Below, piece by piece: positions 41,870 through 51,626 of a stretch of 64,000 bases of DNA; the first letter of the stretch is position 1; every line of letters starts with the position of its first letter. Where the stretch lies: positions 417,589 through 481,588 of the forward strand of contig JAEUJW010000039.1 of NCBI GenBank assembly GCA_016793465.1. Direction: 5' to 3'. Below the pieces are notes generated by a model. It was not told the origin of the DNA. It saw only the letters and a program-made list of their open reading frames with translations, and ran no database searches. The stretch comes from Myxococcales bacterium (GTDB lineage: Bacteria > Myxococcota > Polyangia > Nannocystales > Nannocystaceae). Both the position numbers and the translations under genes were made by a program.

Positions 41870-42439
41870 CTACTGCTCGACCGCCTCGCGCTGGTAGGTG
41901 CCGACGAGCTCGCCGGTGGCGAGGATGTGGCCCTGCATGCCCGCCTCGATCTGGTCGCGGGTCGGCGAGTCGAGGCCGTTGATGAAGGTGTCGAGCGCGT
42001 AGATCTTGAAGTGGTAGTGGTGGCGGCCGCTCGGCGGACACGGGCCCACGTAGCCGACGGTTCCGCGGTCGTTCATGCCCTCGCTGGCGCCGCGGGGCAG
42101 GGCCCGGGCGCCCTCCGACAGCTCGCTGCCGGGCGTGAGGTTGTAGACCAGCCAGTGGGTGAACACGCCGCGGCCGGCGTCGGGGTCGTCGACCAGCAGC
42201 ACGAGCGAGCGGGCCTCGCTCGGCACGTTGGACCAGCGCAGCGGCGGCGTCACCTCGTCGCCGTCGCAGGTGTACGTCAGCGGGATCGGCTGGTGCGAGA
42301 CGAACGCGGACGAGGTGAGCTGCATCTGGGCGGTGAGCTCTCCGGGTCCGCCGTAGGTGTCCTTCAGGTTGGCGGCGGCGCAGCCGGCGAGCAGCGCGAC
42401 GCAGACGAGGGGGCGGAGGAGGGCGGTCGCGGTGGTCAT
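41870..42439 (-). CDS. YbhB/YbcL-family (PEBP, Raf-kinase-inhibitor-like) lipoprotein
   Basis: A 189-residue protein. MTTATALLRPLVCVALLAGC is a lipoprotein signal (Cys at 20). The rest is a phosphatidylethanolamine-binding-protein fold of the YbhB/YbcL type: QPIPLTYTCDGDEVTPPLRW, LVLLVDDPDAG (DPD motif), FTHWLVYNL, YVGPCPPSGRHHYHFKIYAL (GPxPP motif). These residues line the small ligand pocket. Family members bind phospholipid head groups or modulate enzymes; no partner is indicated. It is convergent with the deformylase gene (13-nt gap). Confidence 0.93.
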   Translation of the reverse strand: MTTATALLRPLVCVALLAGCAAANLKDTYGGPGELTAQMQLTSSAFVSHQPIPLTYTCDGDEVTPPLRWSNVPSEARSLVLLVDDPDAGRGVFTHWLVYNLTPGSELSEGARALPRGASEGMNDRGTVGYVGPCPPSGRHHYHFKIYALDTFINGLDSPTRDQIEAGMQGHILATGELVGTYQREAVEQ

Positions 42440-42677
42440 GCCGCGATCGTGGGCCTGGCCGCCGCGCGCGGCCCGGCGACGTTGTTGCAGCGCGGGTCAC
42501 CAGCCTTGCCGGCGCGCCGCGCGTCGTCCGGCGACGGCCCGGGACGCGTGTTCGGGCGACCCGGGCGCCGACCCTGGCGCGGTCGGGCGGATCGTCGACG
42601 TCCGTCGCGCCCGCGTGAACGGGCCGTCGGCGGGCGTGATCGCGGCGGCGGGCGCGGGCCGCGGCGCGCCCGCGGGC

Positions 42678-44075
42678 TCACGCGTCGGTGGCGATGACGC
42701 GGCGGAGCTCGCGGGCGGCCAGGCGGAGGTCGTCCTGCAGGTCGGCGAGGGCGCGGCCGCGGGCCACCGGGTCGCTGGTGCGCAGCACGGCCGCGGGGTG
42801 CAGGGTGGCCAGCCAGGACGGGGCCCACGGGGTGGTGTGCACGCGGCCGCGGCCGCGGTGGACGTTGAAGCGCGGGCCGAGGAAGCTGCGCGCGGCGGTC
42901 GAGCCGAGGCAGACGATCACGCCGGGGCGCACGGCCTCGATCTCGGCGTCGAGCCAGGCGCGGCAGGCGGTGACCTCGGCGCGGTTCGGGGTGGCGTGGA
43001 TGCGGCGCTTGCCCTGCACGGTGTGCTTGAAGTGCTTGACCGCGTTGGTGACGTAGAGCTGGTCGCGGGCGAGGCCGGCGTTGCCGAGCAGCTCGTCGAG
43101 CAGTGCGCCGGCGGGGCCGACGAACGGGCGGCCCTGGCGGTCCTCGACGTCGCCGGGCTGCTCGCCGACCAGCATGAGGCGGGCGCTCGCGGGGCCCTCG
43201 CCGAACACGGCGCGGCCGCAGTCGGCGAGGTCGCAGGCGCGGCAGCCGGCGGCGGCCTCGCGCAGCACGGGCAGCGCGCGCGAGGCCGGCACGACGAGCG
43301 CCGCGGCCGAGCGCGGGGCGGCGAGCATGGCCTCGGTGCGCCGCGGAGCCTCGCGCACGAGCTCGGCGATGGCGCCGGCCTCGGGCAGGCTGGCCCAGTG
43401 CTTGCGCGGCATCTCGGCGCGCATGGCCCGGAGGTTGAGGCGGGCCGGGTTGAACACGCTGCGGTAGTAGGTGAGGAACAGGTCGTCGAGGTCGTCGCCG
43501 GCGGGGGCGGCCGAGCGCGGGGCGCCTGGCCCGAAGTGCAGGTGCTCGCCGTCCCAGCCGGCGGACGCGTCGGGGGTGAGGATCGTCCAGCGCATGGCGG
43601 CGAACCGGCGGGCGAAGAACGGGGCGGCGAGCGGGACGATCAGGTGGTCGGGGCGGTGCCAGGCGACGAAGTGCTCGTCGCCGTCGTGCACGACCCGGCG
43701 GAAGCGGACGAACGCGTGCATCTTGTGCTCGTCGCGGCGCACGGCGGCGACGAGGGCGCGCAGGCGGGTGACGTCGGAGTCGACGGGCCGCGCCAGCAGG
43801 TCGGGCTCGCCGCGGCCGAGGCGGTGCAGCAGGCGGTAGAGCAGCGACCAGCGCGCGGGGTCGCGGTGGTAGGAGGCGAGCTCGGCGAGCGCGAGGAACT
43901 CGGGCGGCACGCGCAGCGGCGACGGCGCGGCGGCTGGCCCTCCGGACATGGCGAAAAGGCCAGCTTGGCCGTCGTCGATCCAGGTCACGGCGGCGGGCTC
44001 GACGTCGCGGGCGAACAGGTCGCGGGCGGCGGCCCGCCAGGACTCGAAGGTCGGCGCGATCGGCTGCGAGATCAC
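42678..44075 (-). CDS. udgX: UdgX-type uracil-DNA glycosylase with N-terminal DUF4130 domain
   Basis: A 465-residue fusion. The N-terminal half (about 80-245) is DUF4130-like (ALVAAVRRDEHKMHAFVRF, DHLIVPLAAPFFARRFA). The C-terminal half (about 255-465) is a family-4/UdgX glycosylase: four Fe-S Cys (first pair CRACDLADC), motif GEQPGDVEDRQGRPFVGPAG, NAVKHFK and the UdgX signature loop KRRIH, whose His forms a covalent bond to the uracil-derived abasic site, then TLHPAAVLR. It cross-links to and removes uracil in DNA. GTG overlaps the upstream radical SAM stop by 4 nt (GTGA), so the two are translationally coupled. Confidence 0.95.
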   Translation of the reverse strand: MISQPIAPTFESWRAAARDLFARDVEPAAVTWIDDGQAGLFAMSGGPAAAPSPLRVPPEFLALAELASYHRDPARWSLLYRLLHRLGRGEPDLLARPVDSDVTRLRALVAAVRRDEHKMHAFVRFRRVVHDGDEHFVAWHRPDHLIVPLAAPFFARRFAAMRWTILTPDASAGWDGEHLHFGPGAPRSAAPAGDDLDDLFLTYYRSVFNPARLNLRAMRAEMPRKHWASLPEAGAIAELVREAPRRTEAMLAAPRSAAALVVPASRALPVLREAAAGCRACDLADCGRAVFGEGPASARLMLVGEQPGDVEDRQGRPFVGPAGALLDELLGNAGLARDQLYVTNAVKHFKHTVQGKRRIHATPNRAEVTACRAWLDAEIEAVRPGVIVCLGSTAARSFLGPRFNVHRGRGRVHTTPWAPSWLATLHPAAVLRTSDPVARGRALADLQDDLRLAARELRRVIATDA

Positions 44076-45343
44076 AGCTGCCCCGAGACCGCGGCCTGCC
44101 CGGCCTCGAACAGCGCGAGCTGCCTGGCCGGCCGCACGCGCTCGACCAGGGCCAGGCGGTCGAGCTCGCGGGCGGGGCGGTGGAAGTTGTCGGCCGTGAG
44201 CAGGAACGGGGCCGAGCGGCGCAGCGGCACGCGCAGGCGCCCGAGGTCGGCGAGGGTCAGCTTGCCGTGGCGGCGGGCCTGGACGATGCGGTCGACGTTG
44301 CGCACGCCGAGGCCGGGCACGCGCAGCAGCAGCTCGCGCGGGGCGCGGTGGATGTCGACGGGGAACAGGTGGCGGTGGCGCAGCGCCCACGCGAGCTTGG
44401 GGTCGAGCTCGAGCGAGAGGTCGGGGGCTGCGTCGGTGGTCAGCTCCTCGGGCTTGAAGCCGTAGAAGCGGACCAGCCAGTCGGCCTCGTACAGGCGGTG
44501 CTCGCGGATCAGCGGCGGGCGCTCGGCGGGCAGGCGGCCGTCGGCGTGGTCGATCGGGCTGTAGGCCGAGTAGTAGACCCGGCGCAGGCCGAAGGTCTTG
44601 TAGAGGCGATCGGCGGCGGCGAGGATCGTGCGGTCGGGCGTGGGCGTGGCGCCGACGATCATCTGCGTGCTCTGGCCGGCGGGCGCGAACTGCGGCGACG
44701 CGAAGCGTCCGACCCGGTCGGCCGACTCCTCGCGGCGGTCGCGAATCTCGGCCATGTTGGCGTCGACGTCGGCGTGGCGCTTCTCGGGTGCGAGGCGCGC
44801 GAGGTCGGTCTCGGTCGGCAGCTCGACGTTGACGCTGAGGCGGTCGGCGTACTTGCCGGCGACCGCCAGCAGGTCGGCCGAGACCCCGGGCGTGGCCTTC
44901 AGGTGGATGTAGCCGCCGAAGCGGTGCTGCTCGCGCAGGCCGCGGGCGACGGCGACGAGCTGCTCCATCGTCGCGTCGACGCTGCGGGTCACGCCGCTGC
45001 TGAGGAACAGGCCCTCGATGTAGTTGCGGCGGTAGAACTCGAGGGTGAGGCGGATGACCTCCTCGACGGTGAAGCGGGCCCGCGGGGCGCTGCTGGTCGC
45101 GCGGTTGATGCAGTACTGACAGTCGTAGATGCACTCGTTGGTCAGGAGGATCTTCAACAACGAGACGCAGCGGCCGTCGGGGGTGTAGCTGTGGCAGATG
45201 CCCATGCCCTCGCCGTTGCCCAGGCCGCCGGCGGGGGTCTTGCGGCGCACGCCGCTGCTGGCGCACGAGGCGTCGTACTTGGCGGCGTCGGCGAGGATCG
45301 CCAGCTTGCGGCGGAGCTCCACTCCAGCGTTTTTGCGCCGCAT
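44072..45343 (-). CDS. Putative DNA modification/repair radical SAM protein
   Basis: A 423-residue radical S-adenosylmethionine protein of the family that pairs with UdgX. The 4Fe-4S motif is NECIYDCQYCINRATSS (CxxxCxxC). Family sequences KLAILADAAKYDASCASSG at the N-terminus and YTPDGRCVSLLKILL are well kept. The C-terminus has a helix-hairpin-helix DNA-binding motif, LLRVPGLGVRNVDRIVQAR. The exact reaction is not known to me; coupling to UdgX suggests repair or modification of damaged bases. ATG at 45343 was chosen as first Met before the conserved block; GTG at 45322 is possible. Confidence 0.92.
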   Translation of the reverse strand: MRRKNAGVELRRKLAILADAAKYDASCASSGVRRKTPAGGLGNGEGMGICHSYTPDGRCVSLLKILLTNECIYDCQYCINRATSSAPRARFTVEEVIRLTLEFYRRNYIEGLFLSSGVTRSVDATMEQLVAVARGLREQHRFGGYIHLKATPGVSADLLAVAGKYADRLSVNVELPTETDLARLAPEKRHADVDANMAEIRDRREESADRVGRFASPQFAPAGQSTQMIVGATPTPDRTILAAADRLYKTFGLRRVYYSAYSPIDHADGRLPAERPPLIREHRLYEADWLVRFYGFKPEELTTDAAPDLSLELDPKLAWALRHRHLFPVDIHRAPRELLLRVPGLGVRNVDRIVQARRHGKLTLADLGRLRVPLRRSAPFLLTADNFHRPARELDRLALVERVRPARQLALFEAGQAAVSGQL

Positions 45344-45430
45344 GGATCGCGGCCGCAAGCGCCCGCGCGCGCGTGGTTACGCACGCCCGCGCGCGGCCGC
45401 GGGGCGCCGGTCGGGGGTACCCTGCGAGGC

Positions 45431-45730
45431 GTGCAGCGCGTCGTGTTTCGGCCCACCGCGGAGACGTTCGGCCTGCCCGATCCGCCGATCGCCGACGGGA
45501 CGGTCGTCATCCTCGTGCAGGACGGAGCGGCGAGCGTCGGCCGCTACGAGGCGCCCCGGCCGCCGGAGCAGCCGTGGCCCGCGTTCGACCACCCGCGCGA
45601 CGACGCGGCGCTGGCGGCGGAGGCGCTGGCCGCGGTGCTGGCCGCGCACCCGGGCCTCGACACGCGCGGGCCGAGCGCGGTGTTCGTGTGCCCGCCGGCG
45701 ATCGCGGCGCGGGCCGTGTGGCGCGGCTGA
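45431..45730 (+). CDS. Small protein of unknown function
   Basis: A 99-residue protein, MQRVVFRPTAETFGLPDPP through AVFVCPPAIAARAVWRG, without recognised domain, signal or membrane helix. Support for coding comes from TACCCT 7 nt before the GTG, a position used by many genes here, from a GAGG just before the start and from GC-rich third positions. It is divergent from the radical SAM gene and ends 3 nt before the convergent FG-GAP lipoprotein gene. Confidence 0.55.
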   Translation: MQRVVFRPTAETFGLPDPPIADGTVVILVQDGAASVGRYEAPRPPEQPWPAFDHPRDDAALAAEALAAVLAAHPGLDTRGPSAVFVCPPAIAARAVWRG

Positions 45731-45733
45731 CGA

Positions 45734-47440
45734 TCAGCCCGGCGGGATGCAGACCGAGCCGCCCTCGATCTGCGCCTGCGTGCGGAAGGTGTTCAAATCC
45801 AGCCAGTGCTTGGGCTCGACCGCGGGGATGGTGCCGTCCTCGCGCACGTTGCTGACGTGGTAGGTGTGCTGGTTCCAGATCCGGCGGCCCTGCACCCACC
45901 GGTCCTCGACGTCGCGGATGACCTGCACGGTGGGCGAGGGGTCGCCGCCCATGATCGGCTGGTTGGAGACGACGACGATCTCGGCCGAGCCGTCGTTGTC
46001 GACGTCGGCGACCACCGGGAACTCGCTGTACGTGAGGCTGGTGTGCGGCACGGACAGCAGCGGCTGGCCGGCGCCGTCGAACACGAACAGGCTGTACTCG
46101 TCGGCGTACATGGCCTGGGCCGCGCCGGCGGCGATGAAGTCGAAGGCGGTCCCGCCGGCCGCGCCGCTGGCGTCCTGCACCGGGGCCTGCCACTGGATCG
46201 CGGCCGGGTCGGTGTCGTAGACGGCGTACTGCGCGGCCGAGCTGTGGGCGAACTCGGGCAGGTCGTCGCCGTCGAAGTCGTGCACGGCGGCGGGGCGCAT
46301 CCAGATGTACACGTGATCGGTGCCGGCGCCGGTGAGCCGCAGGTCGAGGTGTCCGGGCTTGGTGGCGCCGTCGTGCTCGAGGATGGTGATGCCGGTCGGG
46401 TTGGTGATCAGGATCTCGGGCAGGCCGTCGGCGTCGAGGTCGGCGACGTGGGGGAAGCCCTGCACCGGCAGCGCGGGGTTGGTGTAATAGTTGGTGCCGT
46501 CGTGGTGGTAGGCGCTGGCGGCGTGGATGACCTCGAGCTTGCCGTCGTCGTCGAGGTCGGCCGCGGTCGGCGTGGCGTAGCCCCACGCGCCGTCGGGGGC
46601 GCTCCACTTGATCTGGCCGGCGGCGTCGAGGACCTCGGCGGAGGCGAGGATCTCGGGCGTGCCGTCGGCGTCGAGGTCGGCGATGGCGATGGCGCTGCGC
46701 GCCGATCCGGCGGTGACGGCCGCCGACGTCCACTTCGGCGCGCCGTCGTGCTCGTAGGCGCGGACGAGCTCGCCGTGGGCGAGCGCGACGATCTCGGGCA
46801 CGCCGTCGCCGTCGATGTCGCCGAGCGCCGGCGTGGCGAAGCCGTAGAGGTCGTCGGGGATGCTGTAGTGCAGCGTGCCGGTCGCGCCGTCGAGCACGTA
46901 GATGTGGCCGGTGTCGGGCTCGACGCCGTCGCCCGGGCCGGCGACGACGACGACGTCGGGGATGTCGCACAGGTCGATCTCGCCGTCGCCGTTGTCGTCG
47001 GTGAGGTTGGCGACCAGCGGCGGCGCGCCCGTGAAGATGTCGCCGCCGAGGCCGGGCCAGCTCCACTGCACCTCGGGCGTGAAGGCGTCCGGCGGGGCCT
47101 TGTCGACGCACATGCCAGGGCCGGTGTCGCCGCCGACCTTGCACTCGTCGACCGGCGCGCCGGTGGTGCCGGTGTCCTCGCCGAGGTCGAACTTGAGGCC
47201 GGCGGTGGTGCCGGACTCGCCGGACGACTCGCCGGTGGCCGTGCCGGTGGCGCCGCCGCTGTCGCCGGTCGGCGCGGTCGTGTCGTCGCCGGTCGGCACG
47301 ATCGATCCGGTGCTCGAGGTGCCGGCGCTGCCGACAGTGGTCGTGGCGTTGCCGGCGGGGCGGCCGTCGTCGCCGCAGGCGGTCACGGCGAGGGTGAGCA
47401 GAGCGAGATACCCGGCCTTCGGACGGTGCGTGGCTGCCAT
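45734..47440 (-). CDS. FG-GAP/VCBS-repeat lipoprotein
   Basis: A 568-residue protein. MAATHRPKAGYLALLTLAVT followed by AC is a lipoprotein signal (Cys at 22). A Thr/Gly/Ser/Asp linker (about 25-100) precedes a seven-bladed integrin-like propeller of FG-GAP/VCBS repeats with calcium-binding loops: DDNGDGEIDLCD, GDIDGDGVPEIVA, ADLDADGTPEILA, ADLDDDGKLEVI, ADLDADGLPEIL, VADVDNDGSAEIVV. Such propellers bind ligands or other proteins on the cell surface. GGAGG lies about 7 nt before the ATG. Confidence 0.92.
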   Translation of the reverse strand: MAATHRPKAGYLALLTLAVTACGDDGRPAGNATTTVGSAGTSSTGSIVPTGDDTTAPTGDSGGATGTATGESSGESGTTAGLKFDLGEDTGTTGAPVDECKVGGDTGPGMCVDKAPPDAFTPEVQWSWPGLGGDIFTGAPPLVANLTDDNGDGEIDLCDIPDVVVVAGPGDGVEPDTGHIYVLDGATGTLHYSIPDDLYGFATPALGDIDGDGVPEIVALAHGELVRAYEHDGAPKWTSAAVTAGSARSAIAIADLDADGTPEILASAEVLDAAGQIKWSAPDGAWGYATPTAADLDDDGKLEVIHAASAYHHDGTNYYTNPALPVQGFPHVADLDADGLPEILITNPTGITILEHDGATKPGHLDLRLTGAGTDHVYIWMRPAAVHDFDGDDLPEFAHSSAAQYAVYDTDPAAIQWQAPVQDASGAAGGTAFDFIAAGAAQAMYADEYSLFVFDGAGQPLLSVPHTSLTYSEFPVVADVDNDGSAEIVVVSNQPIMGGDPSPTVQVIRDVEDRWVQGRRIWNQHTYHVSNVREDGTIPAVEPKHWLDLNTFRTQAQIEGGSVCIPPG

Positions 47441-47563
47441 TGTCGTGCCTCCTGCGGCCCGCGAGGGTTCCACGGTCCGATCGCGGTGACAAGCGAGGCG
47501 CGATCGCCAGGCGGCAATCCTCGCGCTTCCGGTCGCCGCGGTTGTCGCGGAGGCTGGTGGCGT

Positions 47564-47800
47564 ATGGCCACACCCGAGGTTCCCCGCGAGGATCCACCGT
47601 CCGGTCCGCCGATCCAGGACCCGCCGAGCGAGCCCGTCTCGCCGCCGCAGCGCGACCCGCCGACGCCGAAGCCGGAGGTCGAGGACCCGCCCGTCGACAG
47701 GCCGCCGCCGGGCCAGCCGGCGAACCCGCCGATCGAGGATCCTCCGGCGGATCCGCCGGCCCCGGGCGATCCGGAGCGCGGCCCGATGATCGTCGCGTGA
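47564..47800 (+). CDS. Small proline-rich protein
   Basis: A 78-residue protein composed largely of Pro, Asp, Glu and Gly with repeating EDPP/QDPP/DPPAD-type motifs (MATPEVPREDPPSGPPIQDP). It has no hydrophobic segment and is probably disordered. GGAGG lies about 10 nt before the ATG, stronger than for most genes here, which supports translation. It stands alone between the FG-GAP lipoprotein and the hybrid-cluster gene. Function unknown. Confidence 0.6.
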   Translation: MATPEVPREDPPSGPPIQDPPSEPVSPPQRDPPTPKPEVEDPPVDRPPPGQPANPPIEDPPADPPAPGDPERGPMIVA

Positions 47801-47946
47801 GCGGTCACGGCCTCGTGATCGTCACCGCGGTGCTGCCCTGCGCGCGGCGTCGAGGCGAGCTCGTCCCCACGCGCCGCGGAGCAGGCGCGCCGACCGTGGA
47901 TCCGCGACGGCCGTGCGCTCCGCGCGGCCGACGCGGCGGGCAGCGA

Positions 47947-49287
47947 TCAGGCGAGCGCCATCACGGCGCCGACGTCGCGCGCGCCGTCCTTGCCGATCGG
48001 CTGCAGGCCGAAGCGCTCCTGCAACATGGCGAGCACGTTGGGGGTGACGAACGCCGGCAGCTTGGGCCCGAGGCGGATGTTCTTGACTCCGAGGGACAGC
48101 AGCGTCAGCAGCACCGCGACCGCCTTCTGTTCGAACCACGAGATCACCAGGGTCAGCGGCAGGTCGTTGACGCCGCACTGGAACGCGCCGGCCAGCGCCA
48201 GGGCGATCTGGATGGCCCCGTACGCGTCGTTGCACTGCCCGAGGTCGAGCAGCCGCGGCAGCCCGGCGACGGTCCCGTAGTCGTGCTCGCGGATGCGGAA
48301 CTTGCCGCAGCCGAGCGTCAGGATCACCGACTCGGGCGGCGCGTGGTGGGCGAAGTCCGAGTAGTAGTTGCGGCCGCTCTCGGCCCCGTCGCAGCCGCCG
48401 ATCACGAAGAACCGCCGGATCTCGCCGGCCCGCACCGCCGCCACGATCTTGTCGGCGAGCCCGAGCACCACCGTGTGGTGGTGGCCGACGCTGCTGCGGC
48501 GCAGCTCGGTCGGCTGCAGCGGCCCGATCTGCAGCGCCTGCGCGATCATCGGCGCGAAGTCGTCGTCGACGACCCGCTGCGCCCCCGGCACGCCGGTCTC
48601 GCGGATGGTGTACAGCCGGTCGAGGTAGGTGTTGTGACGCCCGGGGATCAGCACGCAGTTGGTGGTCGCCAGCACCGGACCGCCGAAACGCTCGAACTCG
48701 CGGTGCTGCTTCTGCCACGCCCCGCCGTAGTGGCCCGCGAGGTGCGGGTACTCGAACAGCCGCGGGTACATGTGTCCCGGCAGCATCTCGCCGTGGGTGT
48801 AGACCTTGACCCCGGTGCCCTCGGTCTGCTCGAGCACGTGCGCCAGGTCGAGCAGGTCGTGGCCGGTCACGAGGATGCCGGGCCCGTCCTGGATCCCCTC
48901 GCTCACCTCGCGGATCTCCGGCCGCCCGAACAGCTCGAGGTGGCCGTCGTTGAGCAGCTGCATGGTGCGCAGGTTCATCTGCCCGCACTTCATGACGAGG
49001 TCGAGCAGCCCGGCGACGTCGAAGTTGACGTTCGTCATGGTCGCGAACAGCGCCTCCTCGAGGAACGCCTCGACCTGCGGGTCCGTCTTGCCCAGCCGCC
49101 GCGCGTGGGCCTTGTAGGCGGCCATCCCCTTCAGCCCGTAGAGCAGGAGCTTCTGCAGCGACTCGACGTCCGGATCCTTGCCGCACACGCCACGCTCGGT
49201 GCAGCCCGTCCCGTGGGACGTCTGTTCGCACTGATCGCAGAACATGGGCAAGTGGGTGTGATGGGACTCTCTACGGACCTCGAGCAT
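47947..49287 (-). CDS. hcp: Hybrid-cluster protein (hydroxylamine reductase)
   Basis: A 446-residue Fe-S enzyme. The N-terminal cluster motif is CDQCEQTSHGTGCTERGVC (CX2CX8CX5C). Downstream, VLATTNCVLIP, FVIGGCDGAE, LTLGCGKFRI and GQCNDAYGA carry ligands of the hybrid Fe-S-O cluster. The length is well below the approximately 550 residues of class I/II proteins and resembles class III, which lacks part of the central region. Members reduce hydroxylamine or NO and can act as S-nitrosylases under nitrosative stress. The start is well supported by GGAGGT 5-6 nt upstream of the ATG; an internal ATG at 49245 begins the usual short form. No hcr reductase gene is adjacent. Confidence 0.95.
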   Translation of the reverse strand: MLEVRRESHHTHLPMFCDQCEQTSHGTGCTERGVCGKDPDVESLQKLLLYGLKGMAAYKAHARRLGKTDPQVEAFLEEALFATMTNVNFDVAGLLDLVMKCGQMNLRTMQLLNDGHLELFGRPEIREVSEGIQDGPGILVTGHDLLDLAHVLEQTEGTGVKVYTHGEMLPGHMYPRLFEYPHLAGHYGGAWQKQHREFERFGGPVLATTNCVLIPGRHNTYLDRLYTIRETGVPGAQRVVDDDFAPMIAQALQIGPLQPTELRRSSVGHHHTVVLGLADKIVAAVRAGEIRRFFVIGGCDGAESGRNYYSDFAHHAPPESVILTLGCGKFRIREHDYGTVAGLPRLLDLGQCNDAYGAIQIALALAGAFQCGVNDLPLTLVISWFEQKAVAVLLTLLSLGVKNIRLGPKLPAFVTPNVLAMLQERFGLQPIGKDGARDVGAVMALA

Positions 49288-49429
49288 CAGACGACCTCCA
49301 GCGGTCGCGGGGCGTAGCAACCTCCGTGCCAGCCGACGATGCCTGGGCCTCGCGCACGGCGAGCGGCCCGTCGGACACGTTTCTGCACGCACGTGCAGCG
49401 AATGCACCCCACGACGGGCCGAACGTCGC

Positions 49430-51160
<1,731 letters not shown>

Positions 51161-51167
51161 GGCCCCC

Positions 51168-51197
51168 AGGGTAGAGGAACGCAGGTCGCGGGGGCAA
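51168..51197 (-). promoter_or_regulatory. Candidate promoter of the DUF4215 lipoprotein gene
   Basis: On the minus strand TTGCCC (51197-51192), an 18-nt spacer and TACCCT (51173-51168) are followed after 7 nt by the ATG at 51160. Confidence 0.45.
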
Positions 51198-51371
51198 CCG
51201 GCCGCGGCGCCGCTGACCGCGCGGCTCGGAACCGGTCGCGCGAACGCGGTGGAGACGGCTGCACGCGGCGGCGCGGCGTCCGCGGGGCAGCGACGCGAGG
51301 TCGGGCGCCGGCCGACGCCTCAACGCCCCCGCGAGGCACGGCGCCGACGTGAACGAAATTTCACCGGCCGC

Positions 51372-51614
51372 TCACACCTCGCGCCACTCGATCTCGAAGC
51401 CGTCGGGGAACTCCTCCAGCAGGCGGCGCAGGGTGGACAGCAGGTCGGCGTCGGCGCCCTGCTCCTCGAGGTGCTCGAGGGTGGCCTCGTCGATGAAGTA
51501 GTCGCGGTCGTCGGCGCTCTCCTCGACCAGGAAGTCGATGAGGTCCTGGCGCTGCTGGTCGCTCAGCGGGCCGATGAGGGTCTTCGTGTCCTTGTTGTGG
51601 AGCGTGTAAGGCAC
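51372..51614 (-). CDS. Small acidic protein of unknown function
   Basis: An 80-residue, Asp/Glu-rich, probably helical cytoplasmic protein (LIGPLSDQQRQDLIDFLVEE, ATLEHLEEQGADADLLSTLR). It starts with GTG 12 nt after the stop of the PhoD-like gene on the same strand, so an operon is likely, although TACCCT 6 nt before the GTG could be a separate promoter. No family recognised beyond similarity in style to small conserved bacterial proteins. Confidence 0.75.
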   Translation of the reverse strand: MPYTLHNKDTKTLIGPLSDQQRQDLIDFLVEESADDRDYFIDEATLEHLEEQGADADLLSTLRRLLEEFPDGFEIEWREV

Positions 51615-51626
51615 GCGGCGAGGGTA

